Positions 23,727-34,499 of a stretch of DNA of 62,000 bases are shown piece after piece. The DNA is taken from the NCBI RefSeq assembly GCF_964340395.1, contig NC_135549.1, forward strand, positions 27,210,095 through 27,272,094. The letters are read 5' to 3'. The notes under the pieces were generated by a model, which saw only the letters and a program-made list of their open reading frames with translations, searched no databases and was not told where the DNA came from. The position numbers were made by a program, and so were the translations under genes. How positions within the stretch are numbered: the first letter of the stretch is position 1; each line of letters starts with the position of its first letter. The DNA comes from Glandiceps talaboti. Lineage: Eukaryota > Hemichordata > Enteropneusta > Spengelidae.

Positions 23727-24290
23727 ATTATTGCTAAAATGATGGTAGAAGAGCACTGTAAAACAAGGGTACTACGTGGGAGATGCATTGTTAAAGATGT
23801 TTATAGTGAGGCAAAAAATAGATGTCACAAGCCCACATTACAACTTTGTTTGGTTTTGTAGGATGTCATTACCCCGGTAGTTTGGTGAGTAAGGGAATAC
23901 ACCAAAGATAACAAGACACTGAAGGCGACTATTATCGATATCATTTATTCGGGGATTGTAGATTTGTTGCTTAATTTTGGATAAAAAATTAAATTAAGTC
24001 AAGGATTAGTTTAGTTTAAATACATATTAATTTACCTATCAATTGTATTCTTGATGACACATTTTTTTTCAATTTCATTTTTAGATGCAAATATTCAAAT
24101 AATTTTCCACATATTGCTGGTTTCAAGTCTTACAGTAATGTAATTTATACTTAAAGTAGAAAAAAGAAATGGCATCCTCTAGGAATATATTCGGTATACA
24201 TATTGATAAATGCCCCCCCCCCCCCCACTCATTTTGACATGTAGGTGATTGTATCTGTTTTGTTTGTACTTTTTGTTTTCCTTTTTATGC

Positions 24291-24296
24291 AATAAA
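24291..24296 (+). terminator. Polyadenylation signal of SDR gene
   Basis: AATAAA followed by an A-rich stretch, about 565 bp after the stop. The 3' UTR would be about 23727-24315. Confidence 0.6.
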
Positions 24297-24315
24297 ACAA
24301 ACTAAAAAAAAAAAC

Positions 24316-25405
24316 CGTTAAAAATCAATTCCACGTAGAAAATCACATCAATGGCAGTCAGTCTGTGTCCCAATGTGGCACACCTTCACAATGGGTGGGG
24401 GTGACTGGGAATATGGTATCATTGTCATTTCAACAGTTCCAGGTGACATTAAGAGAACAATGTGAACTTTCAATACTTTAATTATACACGTGCCAGTATA
24501 AAGAGTGCAAGTTCCTAGAGAGAGACACCCCCCCCCTTTTTTTTCACTTACCAGGACTGAAAGATTCAACATCTAACATACAAAATCAGGTGTCTACTAC
24601 ATTGCTGTGCTTGATGACTGATTCAGCACATAGCAAAGAGTCCCTACTGAAAGTAATTTATCTTTATGTGCTGTGGACCCATTGGAATGCTGGTGTGAAA
24701 GATCTAGCCTATGTCAAACATAGGGAAAGAACCTTAGAGTGTCTCTACCTATAGCAGCAGCTTTGACAACACAATACCTGTCAAACCCCAAGTCTGCAAG
24801 GCATGTACAGGGTTCATGATGCATATTCCTAAAGCAAAATTCTGGAAAGCACGTCAGTGCAAGGGGAGGTACACAGTGTTTTGGTCATGCTGAGAGAAAT
24901 GGTATTAACCCTAAAGACACAGGAAGGCACACAAGTGGTGTTTGGTCTACAGTTGATGAGGATAGTTAAGTGTAGTGAAAAGCCGTTTGTTGGATTAAAG
25001 ACCTTAGCTATTAGCTCCTTCGAGATTGCCAGCAGGAAGACAATTGATTGGAATCTGATGCCTTCATGTTTATGGGCAGGACATTAATTAAATAATGTGT
25101 TAATAATGTTAGTCATTGAGTGGGTTTAGCGGTGATCAATACTTATGTTGCTTGTCAAAGTGAGGTTAGTAGGGCTGACTTGCATGCTGGGAAACATGAA
25201 GAGGGTTGTAGGATCTACCTGCTTTGTGAGGAAATTAAATACAACCATGTATTGGTATACATAGTCTAGATAACGATACAAATTCGGTTGCCTTACTGTG
25301 TTAATCCACACTCAAAAGCAGTTATATCGACAATTGCGGTTCAGGGCATGTGAAATTAAACTTATATTTGGATATGAATACTTCAAAGTTTATCAAATCA
25401 TAACA
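24316..25405. other. Intergenic, no gene seen
   Basis: Convergent gap between the SDR (+) and SH3BGRL-like (-) genes. No domain or splice-consistent exon was recognised and the open frames are short. Confidence 0.5.
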
Positions 25406-25411
25406 TTTATT
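25406..25411 (-). terminator. Polyadenylation signal of SH3BGRL-like gene
   Basis: AATAAA on the minus strand (TTTATT on +), 150 bp past the stop codon. Confidence 0.55.
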
Positions 25412-25560
25412 TCTGCTCAACATAACAATCAAAATTTCATTCTATAGAAATTTTGTTACACAGGATATCACACACACAAACAAATCAAATGTGTGTAAAA
25501 ATCCCCCCCCCCCCCTGAATATGTTTATATTGTTACTGAAAAGCTGCACTGTCACCGATA

Positions 25561-28500
25561 CTAGAGCTTCAGGAAAGAGTCAAGCGTTTCCATTTCTACA
25601 CTCTCATCAAAACTCTCAAAGTCCTGCAAAGAAAACAAATTTTAAGAACTTCAAGAGTTGTTTTAAGGACTATATTTTAAGCACATTGTCAGTAACCCTC
25701 AAGTAGTTCCATTACATTCAGACTTAAAACAATTATATCTCAAGTGTCTAACCCAAACTAATGGGTCAATCAAAACTCATTGAATATAATCGCACATCGA
25801 GGAAAACAAATGCTACACACAGGGGTTACAAATACTTAAATACTGGGCTAGACATCAAGTACCATTTCCAGATGAATAACAGTGTTGTTTCTTTTTTGTG
25901 CATAGTTTACTCAACATATTTTTACATGGTAAAATTGCTTTGAAGTACTGGTGTTTATTAGTATTGAAAATAGCTTGTAAGACTGTGTCCAGCTATTAAT
26001 TGACTGGGTATGTGGATTATGCACAAATGCTGGATATAATTAAGTAGTATTCCTTATTATTATATCAAGAATGAATTTGCATTAAGGTTTCATACAGCTA
26101 TGAAGCTAAGGGACCGGTCAGTTTCTTCGGCCTGGAGGGGTCACCCTTTTTTTTTGAAATTGGGGGGGGGGGGGGGTCATGCTGTCTTCAAAATGGTGGA
26201 TGGGGGGGGGGGTCATTGTGTTTTGGATTGTGATTAGAGAAAAAAATCCTTTTTCTACAATGGCATATAGCCTTGTCTGAAATGTGGTACATGTAAATAT
26301 TTGTTCTTCTCCCTGTTTCTTACATGAATTCTTTAATATTACTTATTAGTTCGAGCATAACTATAAATATACATATACATGTATTACCTAGCAACCACAC
26401 TATTTACAGAACATGTCATGTAAATGCTTGGCTGTTTCACAATCAGTGCTTCACTTATATTGCACTTTGGGGTAAAAGTGAACTTGAAGGTTTCGTAATT
26501 GTTATCTTCATAGATAGTTTATAAAAGAAGTTAATCTAAAATGTTCCCTACTCATCACTATGGACTTGTCAGAAGGGACAATACACTTTCTATTTTGGAC
26601 ACTACATGTTATTGACACTACAAATCACCACATCTCATCAGATTCCAGTTTCTATTATACACAAGATATGACCACCTAAAGTTCTCTAACATACCAGTGA
26701 AATACTATACATGCAATAATAATGCCACTATACCAATGTTATGGGGCCATTTTTATGTGACATGGGAAACTCATTTAAAACTTACATTTACATTAGCTAT
26801 TCGAAGCTTGGAAATATTACCTCAAAGGCTATGAATAACCTAAACATTGCCTTAATAGAAGCAAATAACTGCAGATCTACCAGGGGGAAAACCCCCAAGG
26901 ATTTAAATATTTTCACCTAATTCTAATTTGAGATGAGTCTTTTATAGATGTGAAATGTTTGCCAAGGTAGTCTAAAATTGCCTTAAACTCCAAATCTACC
27001 CTACCAATGATACTACCAGTAGATGTGCTGACCTTTACTACATGTCTATAATGATGCCATGTTTAAGAACATATTTCAACCCTATATGTAAGTTATAAAG
27101 AATAGTTTCTGATACTTGATGGTGCTGTCTTGTAAAGCATGCATTGAGTTATTGCTTGAAAGGGTCTGAATAGCCTAAAAATTGGCTTGAAGAGTAAAAA
27201 TCCTCCAGGACTTCTAGAGGGAGACCCCCTTGGACCCCCCACATGAGGTGGACATACCCCAGTCTCAAGCTCTTCCCCTCTTACTGTCAAGATACTATCA
27301 AAGTATATTTCAAAAGTATTTCAACCATGTGTAGTTGCTTTTTACATGTTGGTGCTGTCTTGTAAAGCTTGGAAATTATTGTCTGAAAGGGTCTGAGTAG
27401 TCCCTAGGAACCCCCCCCCCACTACATGAAGTGTACACATCCCAGTCTCAAGCTCTTCCCCCTACCTCTTACTGTCAAGATGCTATCAAACTTAATATTT
27501 CAAAAATATTTTTTCTTTTTACATGTTGGTGCTGTCTTGTAAAGCTTGGTAATTATTGTCTGAAAGGGCCTGAATAGTCTCAAAATTGACTTTTCAGAGT
27601 AAAAAACCTCCAGGGCTTCTAGGGGAGACCCCCTAGGACCCCCCCCCCCCCCCATAAGAGATATACATATTCCCTGCTCAAAGTTTTCCCATACCTTTCA
27701 CTATCAAGATGCTGTTAAACTCCTTTTGGAATATATTTACCCTGTGTAGTCAATAATTATAATTATGATAGTGCTAACCCGGGATCTTATAAAGTAGATG
27801 CAAGAGAGTCCAGCAGTCCACACTTAGTCACGATCATAAAATACCTGTCATGTGAATATCATATATATATATATATATATGGGGGGGGGGGGTTCATGTT
27901 TTAGAATTAAGTGATAGGGGGTCAGCCTGTTTTTTGTTTTACAGATAGGGGTGGGGTCAGTGACTTTTTGTCGGCCCAATTTAAGAATTCAACTTCCCCT
28001 CCCCCCCCCCCCCCCCCCCGGGCTGAAGAAACTGACTGGTCCATAAAAAGCAAAATAATGATTTGGAAAGTTTTGAAATACTCACTACTGTTAATTTCTC
28101 TTGCGATATAAATTCTTTTGATTGATTTTATTGTCTTTTTTTGGTAAAATACATTAAAATACATTTACCAAAAAGACATAATAAAGATCAATCAAAAGAA
28201 TTTGTATAGCGCCAAAATCCAATATGATGTAATGTTCTATGGCGCTTAACAGGAACAATAGTAGATAATTGTAAAAAGTTACAGAAAGCCCTTGCAAAAC
28301 GGTTTACTTACACCACAATACTGATCATCATTGAATATCTGGGGTGGCAGTGCATGCTCCGTGGTTTTCTCTAACATGAACTTCTTAGCTTCATCATCTG
28401 CAGATATGTCAACTCTTTCAAAAGCTATTTTTTTACCCTCTAGGACCATAAATATTTTCTGCTGTGCTTTCTTGATCTGTGAAAACCAAAACAATGTAAA

Positions 28501-29465
28501 CATACAAAGAAATTTACATGTTATTGTATTAAAACCAGTGCCAGACTCCTTTGTTCCCCTTTGAATTAATTGTATGCATCATCCTTTCAACTCAATACAT
28601 ATGTTGTGAACAATAGCAATATTGCATTCCCTTTTGTTCTCTCTAGATTAGACAAAGTGCGCTGCACTCTCTACATGTACATTTCAAATATTTGTCTAAC
28701 GTGTTACATGTAGAAGTGATTAAAAAAATTCTACTACACACCTCACCATACCATGAATATTTGTACAAGAAAATGCATTTTTTTAATGAAATTATAATTC
28801 ATCTCTATATTACATGATTCATCTATATGACTACAGCTAGTTTAAGATTATCTTATTTTTTAATTTTCAAAAAAAAAATTTAATATAAAAAAATAAGATT
28901 ATTATCATTACATGAAGCTGTGTATTTTCACCTCAATAATGACAATATCCTTGCATGTTCTTGCGAAATGCAAAAAGGCTGTGACTTGAAGTTTATGTTA
29001 CAAAAATGTCTCCCTTAACTATAAGATTTTGTAAAAACGATATACTAGTGACTAATTAGGCTAGAAACCATTGACTGAGATAAATGAAGCACTTCACAAG
29101 GGGAGGGGGCAATAAAACAGAGTTTGAGTACAGCACTATGAATTAGCATGGTACGAGTACTAGTACGCCATGGAATTGAACTTGTGTCCATGGGATACCC
29201 CCGTACCTGTTCAGGTTTGAAGTTTTCATTTTCCTTGCATTCACATAAAATATTGCCCTCTCCCTCTCTCAGAAAAGTATTACTAAATGTCTTCGTGTGC
29301 ATGCTACCACAGACCTTGTTAGTTGTCTGTGATGCTATATAAATACCAAAAGTACCAACAACGGTACCCGGTTTTACTAAGACATGTTGACACCTGGCAT
29401 CACACGACCTCAACTCTTACCTCAAGAGAGCTTGAAACGCTGGAATAATAAACTTTCACAACCAT
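25561..29465 (-). CDS. SH3BGRL-family small thioredoxin-fold protein
   Basis: Three minus-strand exons, 29465-29421, 28476-28312 and 25623-25561, join in phase 0 at both introns to give a 90-residue protein. Exon 1 gives MVVKVYYSSVSSSLE, the beta strand and loop. Exon 2 starts IKKAQQKIFMVLEGKKI and contains ERVDIS and the family hallmark LPPQIFNDDQYCG. Exon 3 gives DFESFDESVEMETLDSFLKL and the stop. SH3BGRL/SH3BGRL3 proteins adopt a glutaredoxin-like fold but lack the redox CxxC, and it is absent here too, with Ser residues in that loop. They act in the cytosol as adaptor or modulator proteins. The length matches SH3BGRL3 (about 93 aa) rather than the Glu-rich long members. The first two exons are about 945 bp apart, and intron 2 is expanded by a repeat-rich insertion (26111-28042). 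Confidence 0.94.
26111..28042. repeat. 1.9-kb segment bounded by inverted repeats (SH3BGRL-like intron 2)
   Basis: The left end GGACCGGTCAGTTTCTTCGG and right end CTGAAGAAACTGACTGGTCC are reverse complements with two mismatches. Inside are many G/C homopolymers and a tandem array (26780-27720) but no transposase frame. It could be one non-autonomous transposon or two end fragments in opposite orientation. Confidence 0.6.
26780..27720. repeat. Degenerate tandem array
   Basis: At least three clear units of about 190-230 bp. Each contains GGTGCTGTCTTGTAAAGC, a TGAAAGGG.CTGA block, a G/C homopolymer, CAGTCTCAAGCTCTTCCC and TTACTGTCAAGATRCTATCAAA. An older, more diverged unit precedes them. Confidence 0.8.
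28111..28202. repeat. Palindromic fold-back element
   Basis: AATTCTTTTGATTGAT pairs with ATCAATCAAAAGAATT, continuing through TTTTTGGTAAA/TTTACCAAAAA to a short loop. It ends about 110 bp before exon 2 of the SH3BGRL-like gene. Confidence 0.85.
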
Positions 29466-29627
29466 CTTGAAAAATGAACTGCCTCTATAAAATGACGACT
29501 GGCTAGCAAAGAATGTGTGCACTCAGCTCAACAAAGTCGATCTGACATCAAGAACAGAGATATTCAACAGGTGATAAGTTATATAACACTTCGACAGTGC
29601 AATGAGTGTACGTGCTCGGCACTAAAA

Positions 29628-30178
29628 AATGTGGCCCTGAAGAAAGTCCCCGGGTCAGATGTCCCAGGGTCATTCTCTAATACGGCGAGAAAAAAACGAG
29701 AACAACACACACGCAATTAGAATGTCAATGGATCATCATCAAAGATAAAAATTGAATGTCTCTGCATCATTGTTACAAGATACTGAATCACAATATGTCT
29801 GATTTATACGATTACGAGAAATAACCATAAAAAAATGACCGTGTCCTATATAAGTTATACACTATGTAGTAATGTACACGTTCCTATTGGTAAAGACAAC
29901 GTCTTTCAAGTCATTTATTTTACCTACGTCCTGTCTAGGACCTTAAGGTAACCGGTAATACTCACCAACTTCTATAAACTTCTCAGATGCGTGAACTGTG
30001 CTGTGGTGGCTCCGAATTACACGAACAAAACGCAAAGTTGTCAAAAATAGCCGCGACTTGTTCGAATTTTAAGCATGCGTGAGTGTTGTTATGTTCACCG
30101 TATTTTCTCGTCGTGGCAGAAAATGACCCGGGGACAGCTAGCTGATCCGGGGACTTTAAATTCTTCAAGGCCACTTTT
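29628..30178. repeat. Inverted-repeat pair upstream of SH3BGRL-like gene
   Basis: 29628-29716 and 30076-30178 are reverse complements of each other: GTGGCC-TTGAAGAA, AGTCCCCGG-TCAG, GGGTCATT-TCT and GAGAAAA. The arms are CpG-richer than their surroundings and lie 160-710 bp upstream of the start codon, in the likely promoter zone. Confidence 0.75.
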
Positions 30179-30811
30179 GTCCCAAGCGATTGCTGATTGG
30201 AGAGCATATTTCAAACGTTGATGGTGCTATTTACCAATTACTTAGAATCGTACGAAATAGAATTTCTAAAGTAAAGGCACTAGTATAAGGCCTAATAAAA
30301 AAAAAGTTGTTTGGTTCCGGTTACCCGACCCCACCTAGTTTTTCACGTCGACACTAAACTTCTTTTTTACGTATTCGAGAAAAAATAATAAAACCGCTAA
30401 AATCGTGTGGTCTCGCAAGAAATAGTGGATGTGGAAAATGAAATCAACTTAAAAAAGACAATACAAAAGTGTAATGGCAATCTGTAATGGCTGTAGACAC
30501 CAGTGTAAGCCTGCTTGCATACGGAGGAATTCGGGACTCGATTCTGACAATTGTCCCTCCCCCTTAGAGTCAAGTCAGTAATACAGACTCGTACACCGTC
30601 ATGTAAGCAGGACTAACACCAGTGATGACACGAAACCAATAACACAGAGAGTCAGACCATATGGAAAACAACGGAAAACATAACTGACTGAGCTAGGTAC
30701 TCACATATGAAAAAAATAATTTAAAAAAAAATAAAAAATCCACCAAACCACACAATATTTTTTACGCCTAAAATACTAAATCTGAGTCCGCCTACAAAAT
30801 CGATTTTAGTC

Positions 30812-31455
30812 TTTAGATTTTCGGCTACACGTTCAACGTGTACGCGAACGCGCAACTCACCCACGTTCACGTTCGCGTACCAGGTGTGACCTAATTTTGC
30901 TTCGGCTAGCCGTTTACGTACATGGTTAGTCTAAATATTACATTAATGTTTTGGTTATATGACATAAATAGCTCAATGACAATAACCGTATGGCTAGACA
31001 TTATGACAAGACAAATAATTAAGCAGATATATTTACTTGAATAATCTCGTATGTTCACAATAAAATCACCCTGTAGTATAGTAATAGTATCTTGGACGAT
31101 TGCAGCGACAGTCATCATCATACATCGTGATTTCTGTGCAAAATCAGCCACAGATTCAAGGCTGCATTTTAAATATTTTTATCAAGAAAAACAAAATTAC
31201 TGAGGTGTATTATGTTGTGAAGGGTCAACCTTGCTAAAAGCATCAACATTTTTTATCATATTATGGATGATTTTACAAAAAATTTAAAAGAAATTTCACG
31301 TTGTTTACTTACGTGTAAACAGCCGTCGCCACCTTCGAAACGCCCGCGAAACTTGTCAGTACGCAGAGAAGTAGGTCAAAATTGCGACGTAGTAGCACAA
31401 AATCTCCTACGTCACACGTGCGCGTATACGTTGAACGTGCAGCCGAAACTCTCTA
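30812..31455. repeat. Inverted-repeat pair between the nested repeats
   Basis: The left arm near 30822 (TTCGGCTACACGTTCAACGT) pairs with the right arm near 31425-31450 (ACGTTGAACGTGCAGCCGAA). The similarity extends weakly inward. The arms are unusually rich in CG and CACGT. Confidence 0.65.
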
Positions 31456-32295
31456 CTATGGATGTCTGTACCCCCGTCATGCTAAAATGTCATCAAATAT
31501 TGAGAAATAGAAGCCAGAAGTGTTTTCTCTGTAGTATTAGTTAAGTGCATGGCACTAAAAAAAGTTAAGTTAAGTTAAAGTATCAGCAAAAGAACTAGTT
31601 TTTACTCACTACATTAGGCCAAATAAAAAAAGTTCTTTGGTTCCGACCCTAAACTTTTTTTTACGTATTTGAGAAAAATAATAATAAAATCGTGAAGTCT
31701 TGCAAGAAATAGTGAGTGTGGAAACGGATATCAACTTAAAAAGACAATATAATACTATTCTTCCAATCTGTAATGGCTGTACTTTTGATAGGAAGAAATA
31801 AACAACACAGAGATCATTTGGAAAACCTGAACTAGACACTCGCACATGAAAAAAAAATCTACCTACCCCACCTATTTTAAAGTTGAATGTAATGGCGTTA
31901 TAATCATACTCACACTAGTCATAACAATACAATCTATCGATTTGAAATTGATTGTACTGTTTGAAAATTTTGGCCAATTTAGTTGGGGGAGGGGTGAGGT
32001 CTGCACGTCTAGTCTGGGTCTAACTATAAAATAATTTAGTTTTTTAAATTTTATCCTATATTGAGCTATTGATCTCGCTCTCAACATGGACGGACAAGAT
32101 TTAAACTTGTCATGAAACAATGTACGGACACAATCGAAGAAACCATTTTACAATTTTTAGAAATGCATATTCGGTTGATGATTGATGAAAAAATACAATC
32201 AGTGCCCTCTCCATTGCCGCTTTTCAAATATTTCACTATGCTTTAGAGAAGGGCCAAGAAAAGAAATTTGTATAAATTCTTGAATCGTACGAAAT

Positions 32296-32404
32296 AAAAT
32301 TTCTAAAGAAAAGGCACTACTAAATATTAAATCTGAATTTGATCGATCGTAAAATTTCTAAAGAAAAGGCACTACTAAATATTAAATCTGAATTTGATCG
32401 ATTG
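32296..32404. repeat. 55-bp tandem duplication
   Basis: Two essentially identical 55-bp units starting AAAATTTCTAAAGAAAAGGC and ending GAATTTGATCGAT. The near-identity implies a recent duplication. Confidence 0.92.
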
Positions 32405-32524
32405 TATTTTCATGGTCAAACTTAAGGGGCGAGGGGGTCAATAGTTCAACTTGAAAAATTCTCTAAATAGAAGTTAGAACTATAAAATGATTTTTTAAAT
32501 GGTGGTACATCTGGCTAAGACTAC

Positions 32525-32694
32525 CAATCTGATTAAAATCTGATGTGGTGAATGCGGCTAAATGCTTTATTTACCTCTATTTCCATCGTTTTGGCGGCGA
32601 TCACTCGGAACAAAAACAAACGACACAAAACGATGGAAATAGAAGTAAATAAAGCATTTAGCCGCTTTCACCACATCGGATTTTAAACAGATTG
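32525..32694. mobile_element. Fold-back MITE, family B copy 2
   Basis: 170 bp that begins CAATCTGATTAAAATCTGATG and ends CATCGGATTTTAAACAGATTG. The arms share GCGGCTAAATGCTTTATTTA and ATTTCCATCGTTTTG. Its outer 40 bp match the 21730-21970 element; the interior differs. Confidence 0.88.
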
Positions 32695-32742
32695 GGCTAG
32701 CTAGCTACGTACCTCAGGTATTGTAGATTGTTGTCAACTGCC

Positions 32743-32823
32743 CAATCTGATGGGGTGAAAGCTGCTAGGGTTTTTTTTTTTTTACCTCTATTTCGATCGT
32801 TTTGTTCCAGGTGATTGACGCCT
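32743..32823 (+). mobile_element. Truncated half copy of MITE family B
   Basis: CAATCTGATGGGGTGAAAGC, ACCTCTATTTCGATCGTTTTG and GTTCC.GGTGAT line up with one arm and the loop of 32525-32694. There is no second arm. Confidence 0.7.
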
Positions 32824-33256
32824 TCTTGACTAGCCTCATACTGCAATTTATTTCTATAAGTATACTATATATAGTATAGTATTAATAGGAAAGTACACTT
32901 CGTTTGTCTTTGGGTACCAACAAGATTTTTGTAAACATTCATTACTTATTACATTGGTTTTACTTAGTATATGACAAAACTTACTTTTGGCGGGGAAAGT
33001 GTCACCGACATCGCTCCAAATCCAAGGTAAATAATGTTGCAATGTTTTCCGTGTAAACGTAACGCTATCAACAAGATATACGAGTTTTGGCGGGCCTTTA
33101 TTTTTTGTCTTGCTGTACAATTTATATAATAGTATCTCTTATTTTCATTGCGCAGGAAAAAAATTAGATATGGAAAAGTAAAATACTACATGTGACACAG
33201 CACGTTAAATAAATTTTGCAGTTGGGTTTGGTATTTCTCTTTTTGGAGGATGTAGT

Positions 33257-33272
33257 GGCCCTGAAAAGGGCC
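33257..33272 (-). terminator. Histone 3' stem-loop of H2B
   Basis: GGCCCTTTTCAGGGCC on the minus strand: a 6-bp stem with a TTTC loop, 29 nt after the stop codon. A purine-rich downstream element (CAAAAAGAGAA) follows. This is the metazoan replication-dependent histone processing signal, so the mRNA is not polyadenylated. Confidence 0.95.
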
Positions 33273-33301
33273 GTTTGGTTTGTGTATGCTGGGCATACGA
33301 T

Positions 33302-33745
<444 letters not shown>

Positions 33746-33752
33746 TTACAAT

Positions 33753-33760
33753 ATGCAAAT
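33753..33760 (-). promoter_or_regulatory. H2B octamer element
   Basis: Perfect ATTTGCAT, the Oct-1-type octamer characteristic of H2B promoters, 9 bp upstream of the TATA box. Confidence 0.85.
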
Positions 33761-33905
33761 CAGGGCTCCTACAAAAGTCATAATACTACGAACGTCGGAG
33801 AAAACGAAAATGGCAACATTATGTCAACAACGTACGATGCGAACGTCATCGACAACATTATTTGCAACAATGTTGCATTATTATTTGCTAGTTAAAACTG
33901 CTTTG

Positions 33906-33939
33906 ATTGGTCATATATAAGTATCTACAGTGTGATTGG
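33906..33939. promoter_or_regulatory. Two inverted CCAAT boxes
   Basis: TGATTGG occurs twice (ATTGG at 33906-33910 and 33935-33939), 29 bp apart, between the two TATA boxes and nearer H2A. NF-Y sites are expected in histone promoters. Confidence 0.8.
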
Positions 33940-33974
33940 CTAAACGCTTCTTAAATGATAATCCCACTGAAGCC

Positions 33975-33982
33975 TATAAAAA
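33975..33982 (+). promoter_or_regulatory. H2A TATA box
   Basis: TATAAAAA, 72 bp before the H2A ATG. Confidence 0.85.
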
Positions 33983-34046
33983 CCAATAAACTAGGTAGAT
34001 TGCATCATATTTTATTAACTGTCAAAGAATATAGAATACGTGTACG

Positions 34047-34412
34047 ATGTCTGGACGTGGAAAAGGCGGTAAAGGCAAGCGTGGTAAGGCAAAGAGCCGT
34101 TCAGCTCGTGCCGGTCTACAGTTCCCAGTTGGCCGTGTTCATCGTTTCCTTCGTAAAGGCAACTATGCCAACCGTGTTGGCGCAGGTGCTCCTGTTTATT
34201 TGGCTGCGGTCATGGAGTATCTAGCTGCAGAAATCCTAGAGCTGGCAGGCAACGCTGCTCGTGACAACAAGAGAACGAGGATCATCCCCCGTCACTTGCA
34301 GTTGGCAGTAAGAAACGACGAAGAGCTGAACAGACTTCTGGGTGGTGTAACTATTGCCCAGGGTGGTGTATTGCCAAACATCCAGGCAGTATTATTGCCA
34401 AAGAAGAAGTAA
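34047..34412 (+). CDS. H2A: Histone H2A
   Basis: Intronless, 121 aa. [13 protein letters not shown] is followed by the fold with [14 protein letters not shown], the [25 protein letters not shown] region, [19 protein letters not shown], the acidic-patch NDEELN, and [14 protein letters not shown]. The protein stops at the LLPKKK block, so there is almost no C-terminal tail and no SQ(E/D) motif: this is canonical H2A, not H2A.X. LL-GG rather than LLSG-type spacing and several Arg-for-Lys changes are minor variation. Confidence 0.98.
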   Translation: MSGRGKGGKGKRGKAKSRSARAGLQFPVGRVHRFLRKGNYANRVGAGAPVYLAAVMEYLAAEILELAGNAARDNKRTRIIPRHLQLAVRNDEELNRLLGGVTIAQGGVLPNIQAVLLPKKK

Positions 34413-34442
34413 ATTTTGTATGCTTGTCTACACAAACCAAAC

Positions 34443-34458
34443 GGCCCTTTTCAGGGCC
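34443..34458 (+). terminator. Histone 3' stem-loop of H2A
   Basis: GGCCCTTTTCAGGGCC, 30 nt after the stop, followed by ACCACA and the purine-rich CAAAAAGAGAA. It is identical to the H2B stem-loop, flanks included. Confidence 0.95.
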
Positions 34459-34499
34459 ACCACATCCTCCAAAAAGAGAACTACCAAACGTAACCACAA

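Larger units (their letters stand above)
30245..32404. repeat. Nested direct repeats
   Basis: A block at 30283-30740 (beginning AAAAAGTTGTTTGGTTCCG and running through TACGTATT.GAGAAAAA, GCAAGAAATAGTG and AATCTGTAATGGCTGTA) recurs at 31614-31870. A short block at 30245-30286 (AATCGTACGAAATA, GGCACTA) recurs at 32284-32320. The order suggests successive insertions. No coding frame was recognised. Confidence 0.7.

Noticed and set aside
31263-31544. 93-codon plus-strand frame
   Set aside because: No recognisable domain; it runs through the arm of an inverted repeat between nested repeats.
33955-34224. Plus-strand frame overlapping H2A
   Set aside because: Out-of-frame shadow of H2A.
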